Of a stretch of DNA of 64,000 bases, positions 55,672 to 64,000 are shown in pieces. The number at the start of each line of letters is the position of its first letter. The first letter of the stretch is position 1. Origin of the DNA: Euclidia mi (lineage: Eukaryota; Arthropoda; Insecta; Lepidoptera; Erebidae); the NCBI GenBank assembly GCA_944739405.2, contig OX123209.2:11550217-11614216 (forward strand), given 5' to 3'. Below the pieces are notes generated by a model that did no database searches, had not been told where the DNA came from, and saw only the letters and a program-made list of their open reading frames with translations. Made by a program: the position numbers and the translations under genes.

Positions 55672-57368
55672 CTGTGCCTCAGTGAGTTGTAGCGCATGCA
55701 CCAGGTACAGTCTCTACGGGCCCACAATGTACTGCTGCCGCTCAAACTCTGCCTCGAGTCTCTCCAGCTGTTCCATGGACAATATATCGTTACCTGTGCC
55801 TCAGTGAGTTGTAGCGCATGCGCCAGGTACAGTCTCTACGGGCCCACCATGTACTGCTGCCGCTCAAACTCTGCCTCGAGTCTCTCCAGCTGTTCCATGG
55901 ACAATATATCGTTACCTGTGCCTCAGTGAGTTGTAGCGCATGCGCCAGGTACAGTCTCTACGGGCCCACCATGTACTGCTGCCGCTCAAACTCTGCCTCG
56001 AGTCTCTCCAGCTGTTCCATGGACAATATATCGTTACCTGTGCCTCAGTGAGTTGTAGCGCATGTGCCAGGTACAGTCTCTCCGGGCCCACCATGTACTG
56101 CTACCATAACCCTGCCTCGAGTCTCTCCAGCTGTTCCATGGACAATATATCGTTACCTGTGCCTCAGTGAGTTGTAGCGCATGTGCCAGGTATAGTCTCT
56201 CCGGGCCCACCATGTACTGCTACCATAACCCTGCCTCGAGTCTCTCCAGCTGTTCCATGGACAATATATCGTTACCTGTGCCTCAGTGAGTGGTAGCGCA
56301 TGTGCCAGGTACAGACTCTCCGGGCCCACCATGTACTGCTGCCGCTCAAACTCTGTCTCGAGTCTCTCCAGCTGTTCCATGGACAATATATCGTTACCTG
56401 TGCCTCAGTGAGTTGTAGCGCATGTGCCAGGTATAGTCTCTACGGGCCCTCCATGTACTGCTGCCTCTCAAACTCTGTCTCGAGTCTCTCCAGCTGTTCC
56501 ATGGACAATATATCGTTACCTGTGCCTCAGTGAGTTGTAGCGCATGTGCCAGGTACAGTCTCTCTGGGCCCACTATGTACTGCTACCATAACCCTGCCTC
56601 GAGTCTCTCCAGCTGTTCCATGGACAATATATCGTTACCTGTGCCTCAGTGAGTTGTAGCGCATGTGCCAGGTACAGTCTCTCCGGGCCCACCATGTACT
56701 GCTACCATAACCCTGCCTCGAGTCTCTCCAGCTGTTCCATGGACAATATATCGTTACCTGTGCCTCAGTGAGTTGTAGCGCATGTGCCAGGTACAGTCTC
56801 TCCGGGCCCACCATGTACTGCTGCCGCTCAAACTCTGTCTCGAGTCTCTCCAGCTGTTCCATGGACAATATATCGTTACCTGTGCCTCAGTGAGTTGTAG
56901 CGCATGTGCCAGGTACAGTCTCTCTGGGCCCACCATGTACTGCTACCATAACCCTGCCTCGAGTCTCTCCAGCTGTTCCATGGACAATATATCGTTACCT
57001 GTGCCTCAGTGAGTTGTAGCGCATGTGCCAGGTATAGTCTCTACGGGCCCTCCATGTACTGCTGCCTCTCAAACTCTGTCTCGAGTCTCTCCAGCTGTTC
57101 CATGGACAATATATAGTTACCTGTGCCTCAGTGAGTTGTAGCGCATGTGCCAGGTATAGTCTCTACGGGCCCACCATGTACTGCTGCCTCTCAAACTCTG
57201 CCTCGAGTCACTCCAGCTGTTCCATGGACAATTAAATATATAGTTACCTGTGACTCAGTGAGTTGTAGCGCATGTGCCAGGTACAGTCTCTCCGAGCTGT
57301 CTCTCAAACTCTGCCTCGAGTATCTCCAGCTGTGCCATGGACAACATCCATGGACAATATAGCGTTAC
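55672..57368 (-). repeat. Homeobox-exon satellite, right block (14 units)
   Basis: Units start at 55672, 55794, 55916, 56038, 56157, 56276, 56398, 56520, 56639, 56758, 56880, 56999, 57121 and 57246. They are 122 or 119 bp here; no 108-bp units occur. The block abuts the donor of the authentic exon. The nearest unit (57246-57368) is the most irregular, with a duplicated TGTCCATGG and a lost stretch. All units keep CAG|GTAAC. Confidence 0.95.
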
Positions 57369-57510
57369 CTGTGCCTCAGTGAGTTGTAGCGCATGTGCCA
57401 GGTACAGTCTCTCCGGGCCCACCATGTACTGCTGTCGTTCAAACTCTGCTTCGAGTCTCTCCAGCTGCTCCGGGGTGAATATCGTTCGTATTCGCTTGCT
57501 GCGGCCTGAA
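57369..57510 (-). CDS. Not: Not-family homeobox gene, homeodomain exon (helices I-II)
   Basis: A 142-bp exon with acceptor GCTTCCAG and donor CAG|GTAACG. The frame reads SGRSKRIRTIFTPEQLERLE, AEFERQQYMVGPERLYLAHA, LQLTEAQ. Homeodomain residues Arg5, Phe8, Leu16 and Phe20 are in place and the exon stops after Gln44. Joined to 46267-46148 it gives a full 60-residue homeodomain. FTPEQLE.LE.EF..QQYMVG and VKVWFQNRRIKWRK are hallmarks of Not (notochord homeobox) proteins. The product is expected to be a nuclear DNA-binding transcription factor. Its 3' two-thirds plus donor is the source of the neighbouring satellite. Confidence 0.95.
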
Positions 57511-57636
57511 CTGGAAGCATATGAAGGAATAATGTTAGAAAATGGTCCGGACTATTGCAGACTTTGGCCTCTAAGACGAGTGGCTTGAATCGCAAGTATC
57601 GCAACTGTTATAACGCTAAAATATATTACAATATTC

Positions 57637-57722
57637 GACGACAGACGTCCACTGCTGGACATAAGCCTAAAAAGTCTCTCCACACAGACCGATCTTGAGC
57701 CACCCGCATCCATCTGCTGCAG
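57637..57722 (-). pseudogene. LINE 3' tail fragment
   Basis: GACGTCCACTGCTGGACATA and CTCTCCACACAGACCGATCT, as at 42537. Lies in the Not intron upstream of the homeodomain exon. Confidence 0.6.
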
Positions 57723-57795
57723 ATTCGGAATTTAGAATGAAGTCTTACAGAATCACACTGCTGACTTTAGTAATGTCTGACCTCAATAACACTAA

Positions 57796-57958
57796 GGGCC
57801 CGGTCACGGCCTACAGCGGCGGGCGGCAGCGGCGAGCGTTTTCGATGTACATAGCGCGTTTACTGTGACGTGGCGCGCGACCACCTCAGAGTAAACGCGC
57901 CATGTACATCGCCCCTGCCGCGCCGCTCGCCACTTAGACGGATCTCGTGACCGGGCCG
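57796..57958. mobile_element. PIF/Harbinger-type MITE (163 bp)
   Basis: Ends GGGCCCGGTCACG / CGTGACCGGGCC, flanked by TAA at 57793-57795 and 57959-57961. An inner inverted pair surrounds CGATGTACAT. Confidence 0.8.
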
Positions 57959-58095
57959 TAAGAGCTTTCTTAGGTGAAATCTGAAAAGCCAAGGTGAGCC
58001 GCGTGTCAATTAACTTGTAGTCTATCCGTCGAAGTCATGATACACCTAGCGTTATCCCTGTTGCATCACAGGGTCCGCTCACAAGTCTAACCAGA

Positions 58096-58334
58096 CAAAA
58101 AAATCACGCCTGAGTACCCAAAGGAGTAGACAGAGGTGTAATATTAAACATACTTTTCGCCATGTTATAAATTTTTTGAGGGTGAGCTTATTGCCGTTAT
58201 CAGACATATTGCCAAACTCCATGCTGCTACTGAAAATTCGGAAAACCTCAGTAACTTTTGCCAGACCGGGAAATCGAACATAGGACCCTGATCAGCAGAA
58301 GCATATGCTATCCCCCGTACCAGGAAGGCAGTCT
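58096..58334 (-). mobile_element. SINE family A, diverged
   Basis: ATCACGCCTGAGTACC tail to GACTGCCTTCCTGGTACGGG head on the minus strand. Many substitutions, an old copy. Confidence 0.7.
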
Positions 58335-58374
58335 AACTAGATTTGACTGAATATCAGCAGCTTTTCCACAGAGT

Positions 58375-58548
58375 GCCGGCGGCCCTATCCCCCATTCCTT
58401 CTCCCTCATCCTATCCCTTTTCCCAATCGCAAGGGGCGGCAATGCACTTGTGACTCCTGTGGTGTTGCTTGTGTCCATGGGCGGCGGTAATTGCTTACCA
58501 TCAGGCGATCCATCTGCTCGTTTGCCGCCTATTACTATAAAAAAACAG
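58375..58548 (+). repeat. LINE-type 3' end repeat
   Basis: Short copy of the repeat at 28689, ending CCGCCTATTACTATAAAAAA. Confidence 0.7.
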
Positions 58549-58710
58549 TGTGACTTCCGTCTGACTTCCATCGAAGTGTTTCACTGCACTTCGTGTCCTT
58601 TGGTTGTATGTTTGTAAAATCCCCGCGACAAAGGATTTAGTCCTTGTGCGGGCGTTGTCTTTTTTAATACAAGAAAAAACTAAAAGAACAGTAATTATAG
58701 TAGTACGTAC

Positions 58711-58789
58711 CTGTTAGAACAGCTCATGGAGTGACTCCTGGAGGTCTTCATCTGCGCCACCTGCGGCCTCATCTCCGGCCGGGGACTGT
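58711..58789 (-). CDS. Not: Not-family homeobox gene, exon upstream of the homeodomain
   Basis: A 79-bp exon with acceptor CTGTTGCAG and donor GTACGTAC. The frame reads SPRPEMRPQVAQMKTSRSHS then MSCSN, and its last two bases plus the first base of the next exon give a serine. The phase agreement (2 to 1) and the strand and position support it. It enters with two bases, so at least one more 5' exon exists, not found up to 64000. Low-complexity Ser/Arg/Pro sequence ahead of the homeodomain is usual. Confidence 0.75.
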
Positions 58790-58902
58790 CTGCAACAGAT
58801 AAGAATGCTATGAGCAATATGCTAATACTAGATGAAGCGGCAAACGATTTTATGATTTATAATTAGGGTAAAAGGTTGTTTTGATGCCAAATCATTAAAA
58901 AT

Positions 58903-59175
58903 TGCCTCCCTGGTCCAGTGAATAGTATATTATGCGACTGCTGATCGACGGTCCCAGCTTCGATTCCCGGGACGGGCAAAAGTGTTACCTACTGGGTTTT
59001 CCCGGATTCTCAGTGGCAGCACGGAGTCTGGTGATATGCCCGGTAACGGCAATAGGCTCGCCCCCTATTACGTGGGACCAAAAAATTCATGGCGAAATGT
59101 GGGTGTATTATTACACCTCTGCCACCCCTTCGGGGATACAGGGGTGAGTACATACATACATACATACATACAACA
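58903..59175 (+). mobile_element. tRNA-derived SINE, family A, with TACA tail
   Basis: Head TTGCCTCCCTGGTCCAGTGA, B box diverged, common tail, then (TACA)n at 59150-59172. Lies upstream of the Not exon in its intron. Confidence 0.8.
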
Positions 59176-59245
59176 TAAATAATAAATAATCAATAAAAAA
59201 CAAATATATAAATTGTCCAAAAAATTAAAAATACCATTCTGGATG

Positions 59246-59498
59246 CTGTCATCATCATTGTCTTAGCGTAATCTCGGTTACATCCAACTCTTTTGACTTG
59301 GAGTATTGGGTCTGCTGCCACGTATCAAACTAACAAGTCCTGACAGAATATCGGCTTTTCCGTCGTCTGTCTGACCTCCACAACCCAAAGGGATAGCGAT
59401 ATTGCAGGGTTGAGACTAATGTCAGTTAATTTAGAAAGTACTGACGCCCTAAAACGACTGTCAAAGATCTTCATGACAACCGGATATAATGGCTTAAG
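59246..59498 (-). mobile_element. SINE family E, 3' part
   Basis: Minus-strand match to 43071-43300, including GACTGTCAAAGATCTTCATG. Confidence 0.65.
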
Positions 59499-59499
59499 G

Positions 59500-60200
59500 C
59501 GCTGTCCTAAGCGACTGTTTTGGTAAATGAGGGGTGAAGCAGGGGAGGTGAAGGGAGCTTAGCTCCGTCTACTGCGGGGCGCCCCCCTTCATTCTCGTCG
59601 CGTGCGGCCGTATTCTGGCGACATCCGTATTCCAATATTTCAAAATCGCAAGCAAAACGTTTTAGCATATTGAATTGAGATACTGATATTAAAATTTATA
59701 TTACATACATCAGTTTGTACAATATAGGCATAGCACAACTTTTGTTCTCAGTGGAGCCATGTGCAAAACTGGTTTACATTAGACGTTATAGGTATTAATA
59801 GTTGACGAAAGTAGGTAAATAGCTACGTGCCGTAAGATGATAACAATAATTAAGTCAGTTCCATGTATGGAGAGGCCATTATTATGTTTGTTTTGTTTTT
59901 GTATAAAAATAGTGAAGCAGTTCATAGAATACCTACATCTAATTCCATTCCTGCCAGTTTTCAAATCTGTTTTGCAATAAATTGGCTGTGACATACGGGC
60001 GGACAGACAGACAGACATTGCTAATCTTGAGGGTTCCGTTTTCAAAATTTTAGGTTGCGGTACCCTAAAAAACACAATACTGTTCTACTAAGCGCAAAAG
60101 CCGTATCTCAACTAAAGCGAGTTACGAGATAATTGAAGTTTAGTAAAAGTTGATTTCTTTTATTTATTTATGGATGTTTATTGTTATTATAAGTATAATT
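59500..60200. other. Interval with a GGGTTCCG repeat end
   Basis: 59990-60075 matches the end of the repeat at 26104. The rest is unassigned. Confidence 0.45.
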
Positions 60201-60211
60201 ATTATGGTAAA

Positions 60212-60805
60212 GGTTTCGAAATACGTCGCCGTTTTTGGGTTTGTGAGTATTGGAGAGGGAGGAGGGGAGGTCTTGAAACCCCCCTCACCATTTTCACTTG
60301 CCGGAAATACTTGGTTTCCTCTAAAAAAAATATCTCCAAACATTGGTGTGTATGACACTGCCAACTTTCACATTCATCACACTAGTTTAATAAACTAAGG
60401 TTGACGGAGCCCTGCGAAGGGCTCCTATTTTCGGATTAAGGGTCAAAAGAGAACCTAACATAACCTATTTAGTTACTTATTACAGTCGCACCTAACCCTA
60501 GGCACTCGAAAGCAGCACAAATTTGACATTAGCTGTCAATATGATCATTCCAAGATGGCAGTTTTGCGTTTCGTTTCACATTTTTCACATAAAACCTAAA
60601 ATTACATTTGTTAAACTGTACTAAAGTATAAAAACTACGTTCCGTTTTGCATAATTGCCGAAGTATTTATGAAATTTTGAAAATTGTTTAAAAATATTTA
60701 GACGCAACTCCGGCAGCCAAAATTACTTTTAGGGGATTAAATCGAACTCCCTTAAGCCCCCTACACTACCAATACCCTCAAATTCAGGCGACTCGTTTCG
60801 AAACC
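60212..60805 (+). mobile_element. TIR element (MITE), uninterrupted copy
   Basis: GGTTTCGAAATACGTCGCC and GGCGACTCGTTTCGAAACC ends. About 594 bp. Sister of 5752-6883 and lacking its two insertions. Confidence 0.75.
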
Positions 60806-61066
60806 CAACCCATTATTATTTTTCAAAATAGATGAAACATCAAAAATATATGTGGATATACCTCATTCATGAGATACTGCTATGTAGCTTAGAAAATTAT
60901 AGAATTAGAATTTGAGTTACTGCTTTTTCGTTAGCTCTCCTCATACATGTTTGTATGGAAAATATAAAAATTTTCTTTCGCTTCAAATATGTGTTGTTTC
61001 AAAGAAAATAAATATTAAAAGATATTTATTTATATTTATTTATCATTTATTAACGAAATACAGATT

Positions 61067-62000
61067 TTACAGCTCATCAAAAGTTAGCTGTCTGCTACAA
61101 CCCGGCAGGTTTTCTTTATTCTCATCGAATGTCAAAGGCAGTGTGTGAGGTGATAAGGCTTCAATTCTTATTATTTGCTGTTGTTCACGAGGCACAGTTT
61201 CATTCACTTTCCTTTTACGGCTTGGTATTGTAGAAATTTCAAGCACTGATGAAACATTTTCCTCTCCGTGATCTCGCAATGCCATCCCTTGAGCTTGACG
61301 AGAATCAACAATTTCAGGCAACTGCCAATTCATATAAAACGCCACAAGCTTTTCTTCTCCCAGAAAACATCATCTCTTTCTATAATTTCTATTTCTGGCG
61401 GTATACTTTCGCCACTCCACACAGCAAATAAACACTTTTGTTTGCGTGTAACGTGGCGTTGCCCCAGAATTTGGTAATAACAATTACAATATTTGTTTGG
61501 ACTAGTCAGTTCACTTTTTTATCATGTTTCCATATTTGTATTTTATTTGCTCTTATACTATTCTCCAGGCCATTCTAATAGGCAACTATAGAACATTAAA
61601 TTTCCACAATCATGTTTGGACCTATTAATCCATCTGGCATGGCATCAATAAACGGATAATCCACAAGGCTCGATTGTTACATTTTCTTGCTTCGCCAGTT
61701 GTTGCAAAGTTCATTTTAGATTCCCTGCGCAACTGATTTTACATTGCAAATATTTTATATGTACAAAATATTTTTTACTAAGTTGGCTTTACTGCTGTTA
61801 TATCTTTCTTTTTACCACTATACCAAAATTTCAATCTTTCAACATATTCTTACGCAATTTGTACCAGTCACTGCTATCCCTCTTGTAATTTTTGCTTCTC
61901 ACTACGGAATTTGAGTCAAATTTGTTAAAAAAATTGTTTGGCATTTCTTGGCTAGCTCTTGAACAGATCGTGTTAGGAATGACTGCAGTCAAATGTGTGT
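61067..62000 (-). pseudogene. YqaJ-type nuclease pseudogene (transposon-associated)
   Basis: Minus-strand segments in order: LQQLAKQENVTIEPCGL, frameshift, YPFIDAMPDGLIGPNMIVEI (compare the YqaJ core with its SPDG and following acidic residue), then GQRHVTRKQKCLFAVWSGES, PEIEIIERDDVFWEK, frameshift, KLVAFYMNWQLPEIVDSRQA, and a C-terminal tail ending TFDEL. YqaJ proteins are lambda-exonuclease-like recombinases, in insects mostly encoded by DNA transposons or viruses. Several frameshifts make it non-functional. Its limits on the right are uncertain. Confidence 0.7.
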
Positions 62001-62353
62001 AAGACGTTGCAGAACTGTTATCACAATAAATATAATTAGTTACGTACTTTATTATTAAAAAAATACTATATCTTGTGTTATAGCAAACAGAGAAGTCACC
62101 TTCTTACTTATAAATGATTGATTTTAGAAATTAAAAAGATATTAGATGTACTGAGACATACCTAACCGTTCATGAATAATCAAAGTTTTACCCGATGTAC
62201 CTTAATAGGTTTATGTTCACAACACAATAATACAACATTCGTTACCGCTTGTGTGCGGATTGCGGAGCGCCATATTTGCGCTGTTTATTGTTCGCCGTGG
62301 CGGCATCTTAGCGCTCCAGGCGCTCTGACAAGCTAATGAATTTGCAATATAGG
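62001..62353. other. AT-rich interval
   Basis: GCGCCATATTTGCGCTG and GCGGCATCTTAGCGCTCC near 62275-62330 may be the end of the YqaJ-bearing element. No gene recognised. Confidence 0.4.
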
Positions 62354-62921
62354 TACAGTCAACAGCAAAAGTAGATGATCAAAATCAGAAATTCAATACT
62401 AATGAACGGAGTTCGCGTCAGAACTGTGTGGCGTCGAAGTGATTCAAAAGTATGTGATTGTAAATTATACCAATAATTAACTACTAGTACAGCTGCCATA
62501 TATTCGTGATCAGTAAAATTCATCAATATTGTATTCGAAATGCAAATTTATATTATTGTACATGACATCCGAATTACAGATTGACATTAAAGAGTTTCGA
62601 TACTTGGATTTTTGCACTATTCCAACAGAACTCTTCAGAGAGGTTGGACTAATAAGGTTATATTTCTTTGGAACTCTTGCTAACAGTGTGACAAAAGCGC
62701 GAAGTAAATATAAATAATGCACTTAAGATAACATTATCAATCTACCTTCCGGTTTTTATACATACCTATAGAAAAACTATTTGTCACAGACACAGAAAAA
62801 GTACAACATAAAAAAGAAACAAAACGTAAGGCATAATAGCATTAGCACAGTGTAATAATATCTTTATACTGTGGCATTAGTCTGTGACAGATAGATACAC
62901 TGTGTACTGTGACAGTTATAA

Positions 62922-63115
62922 TTTTGTATCGCATCAGCTACTTTTGAACATTGACATAAATGCACAAACATGCAAAGATAGTAATATTTATTGAATTATG
63001 GTTTTGTATCACATCAGTTACTTTTGAACATTGACATAAATGCACAAACATGCAAAGATAGTAATATTTATTGAATTATGGTTTTGTATCACATCAGTTA
63101 CTTTTGAACATTTGA
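62922..63115 (+). repeat. 80-bp tandem repeat (about 2.4 copies)
   Basis: TTTTGTATC starts units at 62922, 63002 and 63082. The units are nearly identical. Confidence 0.9.
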
Positions 63116-63180
63116 CAGAAGTTACAAAAAAGAAAATACATGAGAGATGAAATTTGGTAAAATTATATTGAATATACAAA

Positions 63181-63345
63181 GACTGCCTCTGTGGACCAGT
63201 GACTGCCTCCATGGTCCGGTGGATAGCGTATGCGTCTGCTGATCGGCAGTTTCGGGTTAGATTCCCGGGTCGGGCAAAAGTGTTACTGGGTTTTTTCCAA
63301 ACTCTCAGTAGCAGCACGGAGTCTGGTGATGTGCCCGGTAGCAAT
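63181..63345 (+). mobile_element. SINE family A with duplicated head, tail missing
   Basis: GACTGCCTCTGTGGACCAGT is followed at once by GACTGCCTCCATGGTCCGGT. The body stops after GATGTGCCCGGTA. Confidence 0.8.
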
Positions 63346-63703
63346 TCATCTGCTTTTCCGTAAAACATAACAAATTAAATTACTGGGGTACTTCAAAAAT
63401 AAGTATGAATAAATTATTTGCCTCATGATTACGTGGCCTCAGTTTCATCATTTATATTTGATTTTAACTGTTCACTAGTTTTGAAATTTTTCTTCACTTC
63501 TTAGTTCTGATGCGAATTGAGTTTATAACTTTTGGAGTCAAAACTGATCACGAATTTATGGCAGCTGTACTAGTAGTTAATTATTGGTATAATTTACAAT
63601 CACATACTTTTGAATCACTTTGACGCCACACAGTTCTGACGCGAACTCCGTTCATTAGTATTGAATTTCTGATTTTGATCATCTACTTTTGCTGTTGACT
63701 GTA

Positions 63704-64000
63704 CATAAAATGATTCGATTTTATGTTATTACTCTTTCAAAAATTGAAAACTGTGGCAGCTATGTATTGTGAAAATAATATATATAATTATATTACCTAT
63801 GCATAATCGATAATCTATAACATAGTTAGTCATAAAAGACTCTTATGAAAATAATTTGTGTAAAAATGTTACATATTTCATAATCACTTGGCCATGGATG
63901 AATTTCTATTTTATTACGACGCTTTCTTCTTCATTTCTCTAATTGTCCATATTTTATTCTTCTAACTATATATTTATAAGCACAGAAACAATAACACATT
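63704..64000. other. AT-rich end of window
   Basis: No feature recognised. Confidence 0.5.

Larger units (their letters stand above)
62356..63701. mobile_element. Tc1/mariner-type non-autonomous element with long TIRs
   Basis: CAGTCAACAGCAAAAGTAGA and its reverse complement end the element. The flank is TA on both sides (62354-62355 and 63702-63703). TIRs extend about 165 bp (62356-62520 and 63538-63701). No transposase is seen. Contains an 80-bp tandem repeat and a SINE. Confidence 0.85.

Noticed and set aside
48178..57368. CRISPR-like array
   Set aside because: Repeats are head to tail without unique spacers, the repeat is an exon, and the genome is eukaryotic.
48343..57604. Many small open frames on both strands in the satellite
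   Set aside because: They recur once per repeat unit and shift frame because 122 and 119 are not multiples of three. They are by-products of the exon-derived repeat, not separate genes.
9717..59145. tRNA genes at the SINE heads
   Set aside because: A and B boxes are present, but the acceptor and anticodon stems do not pair and a SINE body follows. Only 18577-18660 folds as a tRNA.

Overview
This is a eukaryotic nuclear window, almost certainly from a moth or butterfly (Lepidoptera). The DNA is AT-rich. Genes are split by introns with canonical GT/AG boundaries. The space between exons is packed with lepidopteran repeat types: tRNA-headed SINEs (one Bm1-like), short non-autonomous Helitrons ending in CTAG, hAT-, PIF/Harbinger- and Tc1/mariner-type MITEs, and 5'-truncated LINEs. 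There are no bacterial operons and no CRISPR array.

Real genes are few. (1) At the left edge, on the minus strand, are the first four coding exons of an alpha/beta serine hydrolase (4596 down to 368); its C-terminal half lies off the window. (2) An orphan minus-strand terminal exon (17470-17197) and an orphan minus-strand first exon (33695-33674) may belong to one gene or to two. (3) A tRNA-Leu(CAG) lies at 18577-18660. (4) A complete, intronless mitochondrial porin (VDAC) reading frame lies at 21536-20682, minus strand. (5) A Not-family homeobox gene runs from 58789 down to 46148, minus strand. Its homeodomain is split by an intron between residues 44 and 45.

The most unusual system is inside that homeobox intron. 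Next to the authentic homeodomain exon (57510-57369) is a satellite of about 31 tandem units, mostly 122, 119 or 108 bp (48178-50200 and 55672-57368). Each unit is a copy of that exon's 3' part (homeodomain residues 11-44) plus its splice donor. So a homeobox exon fragment has been amplified into a tandem array, with a 227-bp higher-order repeat in the left part.

The array is split by a 5,471-bp insertion (50201-55671). It has perfect 13-bp terminal inverted repeats, a 2-bp CT target duplication, subterminal GCTGAAT-like motifs and decayed open frames. It also carries two four-unit tandem Helitron arrays (about 1.3 kb each) in opposite orientations, which together form a large inverted repeat.

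The rest of the window is a nest of mobile elements. Many insertions can be dated relative to each other from target duplications and from empty sites in sister copies. A MITE family with 7-bp target duplications, a Harbinger MITE carrying a MADF-domain fossil, a YqaJ-nuclease pseudogene and several SINE families sharing one 3' tail stand out. All assignments come from reading the sequence by eye and from family knowledge; no database search was run.
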